From Nostoc linckia z4 (GTDB taxonomy: Bacteria > Cyanobacteriota > Cyanobacteriia > Cyanobacteriales > Nostocaceae), in contig NZ_LAHA01000086.1 of NCBI RefSeq assembly GCF_002608075.1, forward strand, positions 280 through 45,434: a stretch of 45,155 bases of DNA, given 5' to 3'. Numbering within the stretch: position 1 is the stretch's first letter; each line of letters starts with the position of its first letter. Under the pieces are notes generated by a model, which saw only the letters and a list, made by a program, of their open reading frames with translations, did no database searches and was not told the origin of the DNA. Below are positions 24,704-33,289 of this stretch, one piece after another. Made by a program: the position numbers and the translations under genes.

Positions 24704-25504
24704 TTAAGTGGTAATTAATTCGCCTCGCAAAACAGTTACCGCCTGTCCGCTAAGTAAAACGCGATCGCTTCCATCGTAATACACTTTGACTACGCCACCC
24801 CGGCTTGATGCCTGATAAGCTAAAAATCGATCCTTGTGCAAGCGATCGCGCCAAAAGGAAGCAAGACAACAATGAGCCGCCCCTGTTACTGGGTCTTCAT
24901 TAACACCAACTCCCGGTGCAAAGAAGCGGGAAACAAAGTCATATTGGGAATCAGCCTCAGCAATACTGGTAACAATAACATCAGCAACAGGTAACTTTTT
25001 TAGTAGCTGGAAATTAGGCTGTATTTGTCGCACCAATTTTTCAGATTCTAATTCTACTAAATAGCCCAGTGAATTTTCTAACACAGTTTTATACGGTACA
25101 CCCAAAGCTTCACTAAGTTCTGGAGGAACAATGGTTGATTTTGAATGATTTATGGGAAAATCTAACTCAATCCAATCATCTTGTAACTTAGCAATCAGTA
25201 GTCCACTTTTGGTATAAAAACGCGCAACTTCCTTTGCTGATAAATATCCCTCTGACCAAAGCACATGGGCACTAGCTAAAGTTGCATGACCACAAAGCGG
25301 TACTTCCACCGTTGGCGTAAACCAACGCAAATTAAAACCATCATCTTGTTTAACTAAAAAAGCCGTCTCAGATAAATTCATTTCCTGGGCAACGTTTTGC
25401 AGCCAAACATCATCTTGGGGAGAAGGCAAAACACAGACAGCCGCAGGATTCCCAGCAAACGGTGTATTGGTAAAAGCGTCAACCTGAGTAATAATTTGTC
25501 CCAT
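24704..25504 (-). CDS. PhzF family isomerase-like protein
   Basis: A 266-aa member of the PhzF/diaminopimelate-epimerase-fold family. Signatures: the N-terminal QVDAFTNTPFAGNPAAVCVL, MNLSETAFLV (with the catalytic-type Glu), LRWFTPTVEVPLCGHATLAS and SRFFAPGVGVNEDPVTGAAH. PhzF itself isomerises trans-2,3-dihydro-3-hydroxyanthranilate in phenazine synthesis, but most relatives have unknown substrates and no phenazine genes are present here. Length and motifs are complete. AGGG precedes ATG 25504. No operon partner is visible. Confidence 0.93.
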   Translation of the reverse strand: MGQIITQVDAFTNTPFAGNPAAVCVLPSPQDDVWLQNVAQEMNLSETAFLVKQDDGFNLRWFTPTVEVPLCGHATLASAHVLWSEGYLSAKEVARFYTKSGLLIAKLQDDWIELDFPINHSKSTIVPPELSEALGVPYKTVLENSLGYLVELESEKLVRQIQPNFQLLKKLPVADVIVTSIAEADSQYDFVSRFFAPGVGVNEDPVTGAAHCCLASFWRDRLHKDRFLAYQASSRGGVVKVYYDGSDRVLLSGQAVTVLRGELITT

Positions 25505-25522
25505 GAGATTACCCTAAAGTCC

Positions 25523-25636
25523 TATAGCAATCGCAAATAATTTGTGAAATATTACGTGTTGGGGTTGTGGACTGTTAACCGTTGACAGTCAACAGTCAAC
25601 ACAGATATTGTTCACAACTCAAATAAGATTGCTATA
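25523..25636. mobile_element. MITE-like element with a heptamer array inside
   Basis: The ends TATAGCAATC (25523-25532) and GATTGCTATA (25627-25636) are exact inverted repeats, extended imperfectly to about 25 bp (TTTGTGAA against TTCACAAC). Inside lies a GTTGACAGTCAACAGTCAAC-type heptamer array. The ends are shared with the elements at 16284-16347 and 18384. The remaining gap to 25810 holds no gene. Confidence 0.75.
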
Positions 25637-25809
25637 TGAGTTTATGTTGTTTAAATTCCTAAAACAAGATTTAGGATAAGCTAATACGCGCTAAAAAAGC
25701 ATAATTACTAATTTTCCGGGAGAAAAATGCCATTGCTTACGTCATCATCAATTTTGACCTCTCCATCCCAAATTGATAGTAACTAGGATTATCTGCAAAG
25801 GATGTATTC

Positions 25810-26064
25810 ATGAAAGCATCAAAGGGAAACATCAGGCTAAAAATCTTCCGGGGCATTTTTGCCAGTGTCAACTTAGTGTTAATTTGTGGCGGATTAGTTA
25901 GCTGTATTGCTCAAGCACCAAAGCCACTTCCTCCAATTCAGGAACAAAAACCAGTTGTGCAACCTAATCAGCCAAACTCAAATGACAAGTCTGACGACGA
26001 TAAACTGGATGATAGCGATGACGATAATGACAAGAATGAGAAAGACAAGGACGATCGAGATTAA
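25810..26064 (+). CDS. Small acidic lipoprotein
   Basis: An 84-aa protein with a lipoprotein signal: basic start (MKASKGNIRLKIFRG), hydrophobic helix (VNLVLICGG) and lipobox LVSC, giving a lipidated Cys near residue 32. The mature part is a short Pro/Gln-rich spacer followed by an almost pure Asp/Lys/Asn/Glu tail (DDDKLDDSDDDNDKNEKDKD). No family is recognised; a surface-anchored cation-binding tail is conceivable but unproven. It precedes aminopeptidase P by 32 bp and may be cotranscribed with it. Confidence 0.7.
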   Translation: MKASKGNIRLKIFRGIFASVNLVLICGGLVSCIAQAPKPLPPIQEQKPVVQPNQPNSNDKSDDDKLDDSDDDNDKNEKDKDDRD

Positions 26065-26096
26065 ATAACTCTTATCCTTTTTTTGAGTTTTTATTT

Positions 26097-27479
26097 ATGC
26101 TGATTCCACAAACTTCTAGTTCCCTGGTGGAAAGTCTACGCCACCGCAGGGAAAAACTAGCGAACCTGATTAATTTTCCCGTAATTCTGTGGTCGGGTGG
26201 CAACAGCCCACGCAATTTTCCAGCAAATTCTTTTCCGTTTCGCGCTAGTAGTCATTTTCTTTACTTTGCTGGACTGCCGTTATCAAAGGCGGCAATTCGC
26301 TTACAAGCGGGCAAGTTAGAATTATTCATGGAAGATCCTTCACCAAGCAGCGCTCTTTGGCATGGGGAAATGCCCACACGGGAGGAAATCGCCGAAAAGA
26401 TTGGAGCAGATGTCGCTCGACCTTTAACAGAATTAGAGTCGGGGGTAGAAGATGCTGCAACCATCGCCGTACAAGATGCTGCTACTTGGACGCAGCAATC
26501 ACAGCTGTTGAATAGATGGATTTTGCCCCAAAGTCCTCTCCAAGGAATTGATTTGGAGTTGGCTGAGGCGATGGTGTTTTTGCGTCTTACCCACGATGAA
26601 GCTGCATTGGTGGAGTTACGAAAAGCTGCGGCTGTGACAGTGAAGGCACACAAAGTTGGTATGGCTGCAACACCCCAAGCCAAACTCGAAGCAGAAGTTC
26701 GTGCCGCAATGGAAGGTGTAATCATTGCCAACAACATGACCACCTCCTACAACAGCATTGTCACAGTTCATGGCGAAGTTTTACACAACGAACACTATCA
26801 CCATAATTTGCAACCAGGGGATTTACTGCTGGCTGATGTCGGCGCTGAAACACAAATCGGCTGGGCTAGTGATGTAACTCGTACTTGGCCTGTTTCTGGG
26901 AAATTTTCATCCACCCAAAGAGATATTTATAATGTTGTCTTGGCAGCTCATGATGCTTGCATTGCCAAAATACATCCTGGTGTGGAGTATGCAGATATTC
27001 ATTTACTAGCGGCCACAGCGATCGCTGAGGGTTTAGTGGATTTGGGAATTCTGAAAGGAAATCCCCAGGATTTAGTAGATATCGATGCCCACGCGCTGTT
27101 TTTCCCCCACGGTATCGGTCATTTATTGGGTTTAGATGTCCATGATATGGAAGATTTAGGGGATTTAGCGGGATATGAAGCAGGAAGAACCAGGAGCGAT
27201 CGCTTTGGCTTCAGTTACTTGCGTTTAAATCGTCCTTTGCGTCCCGGAATGCTAGTGACAATTGAACCTGGTTTTTACCAAGTACCAGCAATTTTAAATG
27301 ATGCCAACGTGCGTTCCAAATATCAAAATGTCGTCAATTGGCAGCGCTTATCTGATTTTGCTGATGTCCGTGGCATCCGCATTGAAGATGATGTGTTAGT
27401 GACTACAGAAGGCAGCGAAGTTTTAACAGCTGCGTTACCGAATGATGCTGATAGTATAGAAAATTTAGTTAATATCTGA
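26097..27479 (+). CDS. pepP: Aminopeptidase P family protein (Xaa-Pro aminopeptidase)
   Basis: A 460-aa M24B metallopeptidase that removes N-terminal residues preceding proline. The creatinase-like N-terminal domain (about 1-165) leads into the pita-bread catalytic domain with the expected five metal ligands: Asp in LLLADVGAET, Asp in GWASDVTRTWPVSG, His in FPHGIGHLLGLDVHDM, Glu in VTIEPGFYQV and Glu in GIRIEDDVLVT. The N-terminal NFPVILWSGGNSPRNFPANS and FPFRASSHFLYFAGLPL are typical of cyanobacterial PepP. Its 3' end overlaps the convergent hypothetical gene by 11 bp. Confidence 0.94.
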   Translation: MLIPQTSSSLVESLRHRREKLANLINFPVILWSGGNSPRNFPANSFPFRASSHFLYFAGLPLSKAAIRLQAGKLELFMEDPSPSSALWHGEMPTREEIAEKIGADVARPLTELESGVEDAATIAVQDAATWTQQSQLLNRWILPQSPLQGIDLELAEAMVFLRLTHDEAALVELRKAAAVTVKAHKVGMAATPQAKLEAEVRAAMEGVIIANNMTTSYNSIVTVHGEVLHNEHYHHNLQPGDLLLADVGAETQIGWASDVTRTWPVSGKFSSTQRDIYNVVLAAHDACIAKIHPGVEYADIHLLAATAIAEGLVDLGILKGNPQDLVDIDAHALFFPHGIGHLLGLDVHDMEDLGDLAGYEAGRTRSDRFGFSYLRLNRPLRPGMLVTIEPGFYQVPAILNDANVRSKYQNVVNWQRLSDFADVRGIRIEDDVLVTTEGSEVLTAALPNDADSIENLVNI

Positions 27480-27831
27480 GTCTCTTTTGAAGTAGAGAAT
27501 CCAGCAATATTTCTAACATAGAAGTATCATTTGTATAATCCATGTTAGAGTATTGCGTTGGATCTCTATTTACTTGCACTTCGGCAATTTTGACGTTTTC
27601 TCCGACTACCTCAAAACGCACCTGGAAAATGCATAAACCAGTCCAACTCCGATGCAAATATAACCAAGGAGCCTCATAGAAAACAAACCACTTATCTTCC
27701 ATTTGTTGAGGAATTATTCCAGCAGCAATACGCTCAAATTGTTGTTGTGAATAAACTTTTTCTAGCATTATATTTGTAAAAACAGAAGGCATAGGTTCTG
27801 CTTTCCAATCATTGCGTTTTGCTATTTGCAT
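27469..27831 (-). CDS. Conserved-looking hypothetical protein
   Basis: A 120-aa protein, family not recognised. It has a central aromatic-rich segment (DKWFVFYEAPWLYLHRSW, then TGLCIFQVRFEV) that looks like packed beta strands, a following VKIAEVQVNRDP strand, and an acidic helical C-terminus (MLEILLDSLLQKRLRY). No signal peptide or membrane helix. ATG 27831 is preferred over an in-frame TTG at 27837. The gene converges on pepP with an 11-bp overlap of stops. Confidence 0.7.
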   Translation of the reverse strand: MQIAKRNDWKAEPMPSVFTNIMLEKVYSQQQFERIAAGIIPQQMEDKWFVFYEAPWLYLHRSWTGLCIFQVRFEVVGENVKIAEVQVNRDPTQYSNMDYTNDTSMLEILLDSLLQKRLRY

Positions 27832-27910
27832 AATCAAAATAAAATTACTCTGTTGACTTGTTAATTAATCCTGTAATAAGTAGGTCAACTTAATTAAACA
27901 TAAAACAATG

Positions 27911-28044
27911 GTAGTGGCGTGACAAGTCTTAAATGTTGCAATAGATTTTATTGTGGGATGGGTGTCCTCACCCGTCCGGGCGGGCAGGATGCCCACCCCA
28001 CAAGAGTTTTCTAATGCACTATTTTAGCCTTGACACGCCACTAC
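27911..28044. mobile_element. Intact MITE-like element (134 bp)
   Basis: Ends GTAGTGGCGTGACAAG (27911-27926) and the complement GTAGTGGCGTGTCAAG at the right end differ at one base. Internally it has a GC-rich stem (CACCCGTCCGGGCGGG region). It is the reference copy for the interrupted element at 4272-4598. Nearby, 28111-28150 holds GTTGACT heptamers. Confidence 0.85.
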
Positions 28045-28278
28045 ATTTATTGACATCTACGTATGACGTTTTCTTTAACTTACTCAAACCTTGGCTGGGC
28101 GTTTTTGCTTGACTGTTGACTGTTTGTTGACAGTCAAGGTTAACAGTCAATTACCCTAACATATAATCTGTCACAAATTATTTGGGATTCTTTTAGTTAA
28201 CTTTTCGTTACATAATTATAAATTTTTCCACCAAGTTACTTAAAAAATTTAATTTTTGATAACCAAAACCAAAATTTT

Positions 28279-28321
28279 GTATACTCAGTCACTTTTTTAT
28301 AGTAACCTATGGCACTAATAT
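28279..28321 (+). promoter_or_regulatory. Candidate NtcA-type promoter of the urea transporter operon
   Basis: GTATACTCAGTCAC (28279-28292) matches the NtcA consensus GTA-N8-TAC at five of six positions and is followed, 23 nt later, by TAATAT (28316-28321), the spacing of NtcA-activated promoters. A second GTA-N8-CAC lies at 28302-28315. Urea transport genes in Anabaena are known to respond to nitrogen through NtcA. The site is imperfect, so it needs support. Confidence 0.4.
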
Positions 28322-28392
28322 CACAATTTAATAATTGATATGTCAGCTTTTTATGAGTTGGCTGATTCATCAACAGGAAAATTTATAAACAG

Positions 28393-29709
28393 ATGAAAAG
28401 ACAACTTAACCGACGCAAGTTTTTAATCTACGGCTCTGCAACTTTTACAACCAGTATTTTTTTGAAAGCTTGCGCCAATAATACCCCAAGTGCCACAGAA
28501 AACCCAGCGTCTCCTCCTGCTGCTACTCCAGCGGCGGCTACTAGTGGTGAAACCATCAAAGTAGGTATATTGCATTCTCTGAGCGGCACAATGGCTATCA
28601 GTGAAAAAAGCGTTGTTGATGCTGAAAAATTAGCAATCAAAGAAATTAACGCTGCTGGTGGTGTTTTAGGCAAACAAATTGAAGCCATTAGTGAAGATGG
28701 TGCTTCTAACTGGGATACCTTCAGGGAAAAGGCAACCAAACTCATCGACCAAGATAAAGTAGCCGTAGTTTTTGGTTGTTGGACTTCTGCTAGCCGCAAG
28801 AACGTCAAGCCAGTATTCGAGAGCAAAAATCACATGCTCTGGTATCCGGTACAATATGAAGGTCAAGAATGTTCTAAAAACATTTTTTATACTGGTGCAG
28901 CGCCAAACCAACAAATCGAACCATCAGTTGATTGGCTGTTGAAAAATAAGGGCAAAGAATTCTTTTTAGTTGGTTCTGACTATGTTTTTCCTCGCACGGC
29001 TAACACAATTATTAAAGCCCAACTAGAAGCTTTAGGTGGAAAAATAGTCGGCGAAGATTACTTACCTCTGGGTAACACAGAAGTTACACCAATTATTACT
29101 AAAATCAAGCAAAATTTACCCAACGGTGGCGTAATTTATAACACCTTAAATGGAGATAGCAACGTTGCTTTCTTCAAACAATTAAAAGGTGCTGGATTAA
29201 CACCAGAAAAATATCCTTCCATGTCTGTAAGTATTGCAGAAGAAGAAGTCAAAGCCATTGGCGTCGAGTATCTCAAAGGTCACTACGCTGCTTGGAACTA
29301 CTTCCAAACAGTAGACACACCTGCTAACAAAAAATTTGTTGCCGCTTTCAAAAAAGAGTACGGTGAAAATCGGGTGACAAATGACCCAATGGAAGCTGCA
29401 TACATCGCAGTTTATTTGTGGAAACAAGCAGTAGAAAAAGCTGGTACTACTGATTTAGAAAAAGTGCGTGCTGCGGCAGTGGGTCAAACTCTAGATGCAC
29501 CAGAAGGTAAAGTGACAATGGATGCCAATCATCACATTTCTAAAATTGTGCGAATTGGCGAAGTCAGACAAGATGGTTTGTTTGATATTGTCTATGCTAC
29601 GCCTGCGCCAGTTGAACCAGTTCCTTGGAATCAATTTGTCAAAGAAACTAAGGGATTTGCTTGTGATTGGACTGACCCAGCGAAGGGCGGGAAATATCAG
29701 AAGGTTTAG
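28393..29709 (+). CDS. urtA: Urea ABC transporter substrate-binding protein UrtA
   Basis: A 438-aa periplasmic urea-binding lipoprotein, the receptor of the high-affinity UrtABCDE uptake system. The signal carries both a twin-arginine-like motif (NRRKFLIYGS) and a lipobox (LKAC), then a Ser/Pro/Ala linker. The mature protein follows the urea/short-chain-amide receptor fold: VGILHSLSGTMAISEKSVVD, CWTSASRKNVKPVFE, MLWYPVQYEGQECSKNIFYT, FLVGSDYVFPRTAN and DPMEAAYIAVYLWKQAVEKA. It is first in urtABCD, with a candidate NtcA site about 100 bp upstream. A repeat tract of about 190 bp follows before urtB. Assignment is secure. Confidence 0.96.
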   Translation: MKRQLNRRKFLIYGSATFTTSIFLKACANNTPSATENPASPPAATPAAATSGETIKVGILHSLSGTMAISEKSVVDAEKLAIKEINAAGGVLGKQIEAISEDGASNWDTFREKATKLIDQDKVAVVFGCWTSASRKNVKPVFESKNHMLWYPVQYEGQECSKNIFYTGAAPNQQIEPSVDWLLKNKGKEFFLVGSDYVFPRTANTIIKAQLEALGGKIVGEDYLPLGNTEVTPIITKIKQNLPNGGVIYNTLNGDSNVAFFKQLKGAGLTPEKYPSMSVSIAEEEVKAIGVEYLKGHYAAWNYFQTVDTPANKKFVAAFKKEYGENRVTNDPMEAAYIAVYLWKQAVEKAGTTDLEKVRAAAVGQTLDAPEGKVTMDANHHISKIVRIGEVRQDGLFDIVYATPAPVEPVPWNQFVKETKGFACDWTDPAKGGKYQKV

Positions 29710-29710
29710 G

Positions 29711-29895
29711 GTATGGGGTATGGGGAGATGGGGAGATGGGGAGATGGGGGAGAGGGGGGAGACAAGGAGAGAAGTCTGATCGGAGGTTTCCGACCATCAG
29801 AACTTCGGGGAGAAAGATTGCTACCTTGTCTACCTTGTCTACCTTGTCCTCTTCCCATGCCCAATGCCCAATTCCCAACTCCTAATGCCCAATGC
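29711..29895. repeat. Repeat tract between urtA and urtB
   Basis: GGGGAGAT-type units, then the about 70-bp segment shared with 23908-23978 (here opposite orientation, about 29764-29836), then CTACCTTGT and GCCCAAT-type units. The last units supply the apparent ATG and first codons of urtB. Confidence 0.85.
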
Positions 29896-31093
29896 CCCAT
29901 TTATACAAAAATCAAAACGGATTAATAAACAAGTGTTAGCAGGTTTTTTAGAAGCTATTTTTAATGGCATTAGTATTGGTGCTGTATTATTAATTGCAGC
30001 GTTGGGATTAGCCATTGTGTTTGGATTGATGGGTGTCATCAATATGGCACACGGCGAATTGATGATGTTTGGTGCGTATACAACATTTGTTGTGCAAAAT
30101 GGCTGTAAGCAATTGGGCGGAGTGTGGTTTGAGGGTTATATATTTTTGGCTTTAATTGTTGCTTTCATTTTCACAGCTTTTGTGGGATTAGTTTTAGAAA
30201 AAGGTGTAATTCGCTATCTCTATGGCCGCCCCCTAGAAACTTTGTTGGCTACTTGGGGGGTGAGTTTAATTTTTCAACAATTTGTTCGCAGTGTAAATTG
30301 GGTTTTAATAATTGCCATCGCTATATTTTGTTTGTTGTTTTTTGGCGGGTTATGGGTTCTCAATTCTCGCACGAATTTAGAAAGAGTTCGTAATTGGGCG
30401 ATCGCAGTTTTATTGTTGTTATCTGCGGGGATAACAATCATAACAGGGAATTTATTAAGCCAAACTTATCAGCTAGCGGTAACTCAACCTTGGTTCGGCG
30501 CTCAAAATGTGGATGTAACTGCACCTACTTGGTTACAAGCGGGGATGTCTTTGGGTGGGGTGCAATTGCCTTTTGCCAGGTTATTTATTATTGCTTTAAC
30601 AATCATTTGTGTGGCTGGTGTTTATATATTTTTGCAACGTTCTAGCTGGGGTTTAAGAATTCGGTCTGTGACACAAAACCGCAGTATGAGTGCTTGTTTG
30701 GGTATCCCGACTCAAAAAGTTGATGCGGTGACTTTTGCCTTGGGTTCTGGTTTAGCTGGTGTGGCTGGATGTGCCATTAGTTTACTTGGTTCTGTGGGGC
30801 CGAACACCGGACAAAACTATATTATTGACACTTTTATGGTTGTTGTCGTTGGAGGTGTGGGAAATTTAGCTGGTAGTATTGTGGCAGCTTTGGCAATTGG
30901 TACGGCTAATTTTTTAATCGGTTCTGGAACTTTGGCTTTGTTGTTGAGTTCTGTGAAGCCTTTGGCAGATTTCTTTACCTTTTTTGCGACGACTAGTATG
31001 GCGAAGGTGATGGTATTTGCGTTGATTATTGTGTTTTTACAGTGGAAGCCAGGGGGGATTTTTCCGCAGAAGGGACGTACTGTTGATGTTTAA
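29864..31093 (+). CDS. urtB: Urea ABC transporter permease UrtB
   Basis: A LivH-type inner-membrane permease of the urea transporter, about 8-10 hydrophobic helices. Typical segments: FNGISIGAVLLIAALGLAIV, FGLMGVINMAHGELMMFGAY, GRPLETLLATWGVSLIFQQF, LGSGLAGVAGCAISLLGSVG and MVVVVGGVGNLAGSIVAALA. The open frame from ATG 29864 gives 409 aa, but its first dozen residues (MPNSQLLMPNAPF) are translated tandem repeat; a GTG at 29933 (giving MLAGFLEAIFNGISIG) fits the family N-terminus better. A C-terminal WKPGGIFPQKGR ends it. urtC follows after 30 bp. Confidence 0.94.
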   Translation: MPNSQLLMPNAPFIQKSKRINKQVLAGFLEAIFNGISIGAVLLIAALGLAIVFGLMGVINMAHGELMMFGAYTTFVVQNGCKQLGGVWFEGYIFLALIVAFIFTAFVGLVLEKGVIRYLYGRPLETLLATWGVSLIFQQFVRSVNWVLIIAIAIFCLLFFGGLWVLNSRTNLERVRNWAIAVLLLLSAGITIITGNLLSQTYQLAVTQPWFGAQNVDVTAPTWLQAGMSLGGVQLPFARLFIIALTIICVAGVYIFLQRSSWGLRIRSVTQNRSMSACLGIPTQKVDAVTFALGSGLAGVAGCAISLLGSVGPNTGQNYIIDTFMVVVVGGVGNLAGSIVAALAIGTANFLIGSGTLALLLSSVKPLADFFTFFATTSMAKVMVFALIIVFLQWKPGGIFPQKGRTVDV

Positions 31094-31123
31094 ATTTCAC
31101 GCAGAGGTGCGGAGGCGCGGAGA

Positions 31124-32239
31124 ATGAGGAAGAGGAGAGGATTGTTGATTGAAGTGGGGGTGGTGGTGGCGATCGCACTTTCCCTAATCATTATTATGCC
31201 AATGATGCTGTCGGAATTTCGGCTAAATTTATTGGGCAGGTTTTTATCCCTGGCCATCGTGGCTTTGGGTATTGATTTGATTTGGGGTTATACTGGGCTG
31301 TTGAGTTTGGGACATGGTATATTCTTTGGCTTGGGTGGATATGCCATCGCCATGTACCTGAAGCTGCAAGTTCCACCAGGGGAGTTACCCGATTTCATGG
31401 GACTTTATGGAGTTACAGAACTTCCAGCTTTTTGGCAACCTTTTTATTCTTTTCCTTTGACAATAGCTGCTGTGGTATTAATTCCAGGGTTATTGGCAGG
31501 ATTGTTGGGATATTTAGTATTTAGAAATCGCCTCAAGGGTGTTTATTTTTCTATTTTGACGCAAGCGGGAACCATTGTATTTTTTAACTTTTTTAATGGG
31601 CAACAAAAGTTATTTAATGGTACAAATGGGCTGATAGATTTTACAACTTTATTCGGTGCAACGGTCAGCGATCGCAAAACGCAATTTCTGTTTTACACCT
31701 TAACGGTAGTGTTTCTTGCTATTACCTATGGAATTTGTCGCTGGTTGACAAGCGGACGGTTTGGCAGATTATTAATCGCAATTCGCGATGATGAAAGTCG
31801 GGTGAGATTTTCTGGCTATGACCCCACAGATTTTAAGGTTTTGGTGTTTGGTGTTTCCGGAGCGATCGCAGGCATAGCAGGAGCATTTTACACTGTTCAA
31901 AGTGGTTCTGTTTCACCAAGGGCGATGGATATTGCTTTTTCCATTGAAATGGTGATTTGGGTAGCTGTGGGAGGACGCGCTACTTTAATTGGTGCAGTTG
32001 TGGGAACTTTATTAGTCAATTATGCCCGGACTTTTTTAAGCGAACAATTTGCTGAAATCTGGCTATTTTTTCAAGGCGCACTATTTTTAATTGTCGTCAC
32101 CGTGCTTCCTGACGGTATAGTAGGATGGTTGCGGAGTCAGAATATTTCTCTTTTCCAACGCCCCCAAGAAATTGCTACATATCCTGCTTTAGAAGAAGAC
32201 GCCGAAGTACAACATGAACGCCAAAATATTGGAAACTGA
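31124..32239 (+). CDS. urtC: Urea ABC transporter permease UrtC
   Basis: A 371-aa LivM-type permease, partner of UrtB. Recognisable segments: FLSLAIVALGIDLIWGYTGL, LSLGHGIFFGLGGYAIAMYL, LKGVYFSILTQAGTIVFFNF, FNGTNGLIDFTTLFG, FRLLIAIRDDESRVRFSGYD-like EAA-type loop (GRLLIAIRDDESRVRF), and SVSPRAMDIAFSIEMVIWVA. The short urtB-urtC spacer is a CGCAGAGGTGCGGAGGCGCG repeat that also supplies the purine-rich ribosome binding sequence. Its 3' end overlaps the urtD start by 26 bp, implying translational coupling. Confidence 0.95.
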   Translation: MRKRRGLLIEVGVVVAIALSLIIIMPMMLSEFRLNLLGRFLSLAIVALGIDLIWGYTGLLSLGHGIFFGLGGYAIAMYLKLQVPPGELPDFMGLYGVTELPAFWQPFYSFPLTIAAVVLIPGLLAGLLGYLVFRNRLKGVYFSILTQAGTIVFFNFFNGQQKLFNGTNGLIDFTTLFGATVSDRKTQFLFYTLTVVFLAITYGICRWLTSGRFGRLLIAIRDDESRVRFSGYDPTDFKVLVFGVSGAIAGIAGAFYTVQSGSVSPRAMDIAFSIEMVIWVAVGGRATLIGAVVGTLLVNYARTFLSEQFAEIWLFFQGALFLIVVTVLPDGIVGWLRSQNISLFQRPQEIATYPALEEDAEVQHERQNIGN

Positions 32240-32960
32240 AAATGTAACTGTTAGCTTTGATGGTTTTAAAGCTATAAATCAGCTAAACTTTAGCATGGAT
32301 GTGGGCGAACTACGAGTAGTAATTGGCCCCAATGGTGCTGGAAAGACAACATTTTTAGATGTCATTACCGGGAAAGTTAAACCAAATATTGGACGAGTTT
32401 TATTCAAAGGTAAAAACCTGCGTTCTTTATCAGAACATCAAATTGCTAGACTAGGAATTGGGCGCAAATTTCAAACACCAAGAGTTTACCTCAATTTAAC
32501 ACCACGTGAAAATTTAGAAATTACTAGCAACCAGAATAAAAATGTCTTTTCTACTTTATTTGGTAGTTCCAGCGCCATAGAAAAGAACAATATTAAAGGC
32601 TTATTAGAAACAATTGGTTTAACTGTTAAAGCAGACATTCCAGCAGCTTTACTTTCTCATGGAGAAAAGCAACGTTTAGAAATTGGAATGTTAGTAGCAC
32701 AGTCTCCGGATTTATTACTGGTTGATGAACCGGTTGCTGGTTTAACTGACGAGGAAACCTATAATATTGGCGAGTTACTTTTAGCCTTGGCACAAAGTCA
32801 TTCAATTTTAGTCATTGAACACGATATGGAATTCGTGCGTCAAATTGCCCGAAAAGTAACAGTATTACATCAAGGTTCAGTGCTGTGTGAAGGCAATTTT
32901 GAGGAAGTACAAAATGACCCCCGCGTCATTGAAGTGTATTTAGGAAAACAGGAAGATTAA
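32214..32960 (+). CDS. urtD: Urea ABC transporter ATP-binding protein UrtD
   Basis: A 248-aa LivG-type ATPase of the urea transporter. Walker A GPNGAGKTT (about residue 38), the long helical segment between Walker A and signature typical of LivG (GRKFQTPRVYLNLTPRENLE), signature-like LLSHGEKQRLEIGMLV, Walker B LLLVDEPVAGLTDEE and H-loop IEHDMEFV. It begins MNAKILETENVTVSFDGFKA inside the end of urtC. urtE normally follows at once; here 5.1 kb of unrelated DNA intervenes. Confidence 0.96.
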   Translation: MNAKILETENVTVSFDGFKAINQLNFSMDVGELRVVIGPNGAGKTTFLDVITGKVKPNIGRVLFKGKNLRSLSEHQIARLGIGRKFQTPRVYLNLTPRENLEITSNQNKNVFSTLFGSSSAIEKNNIKGLLETIGLTVKADIPAALLSHGEKQRLEIGMLVAQSPDLLLVDEPVAGLTDEETYNIGELLLALAQSHSILVIEHDMEFVRQIARKVTVLHQGSVLCEGNFEEVQNDPRVIEVYLGKQED

Positions 32961-32964
32961 AAGA

Positions 32965-33003
32965 GAATTCAGAATTCAGAATTCAGAATTCAGAATTCAG
33001 CAA
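32965..33003. repeat. GAATTCA tandem repeat at the urtD-side edge of the cassette
   Basis: Five units of AATTCAG/GAATTCA directly after urtD. The same unit follows urtE (about 38812-38842), so similar repeats lie behind both genes. Confidence 0.8.
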
Positions 33004-33075
33004 TCAATTTAGTGGGGTATTTAGACCAGCCACTTTCTTGTTGACCACCAGAGCCAAGCCTACGCTTTATCTCCC

Positions 33076-33127
33076 AGGGGATTAAGGGGTGGGGTGCAAT
33101 GGCTATGGGAATCATAACTAATTATGC
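33076..33127 (-). repeat. 52-bp repeat, inverted partner of 36676-36727
   Basis: This 52-bp segment (AGGGGATTAAGGGGTGGGGT through AACTAATTATGC) is the reverse complement of 36676-36727 with one mismatch. Only this part of the larger element at 36666-36785 is present here, so it may be a truncated copy. Confidence 0.85.
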
Positions 33128-33166
33128 GAACCTGATATCACTCATTATATTTAATGGAACATACCA

Positions 33167-33289
33167 CTAGTGGTTCATCGCATTAGTTACGAGGGGTAAA
33201 TAAGTTTGTAGTTAGGACTTTAGTCCTTGATTTTTAAGCACTGAAGTGCTTACTACAAACTCATCACAATTAATGCGATAGACCACTAG
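33167..33289. mobile_element. MITE-like element with double-hairpin core
   Basis: Terminal inverted repeats of 22 bp with a few mismatches (CTAGTGGTTCATCGCATTA at the left, the complement CTAGTGGTCTATCGCATTA at the right) enclose the AGGACTTTAGTCCT and AAGCACTGAAGTGCTT hairpins shared with 13037-13093 and 38921-39033. Confidence 0.8.

Noticed and set aside
24704..25504. Phenazine biosynthesis
   Set aside because: Only a PhzF-family protein is present; the family is broad and no other phz genes are in the window.
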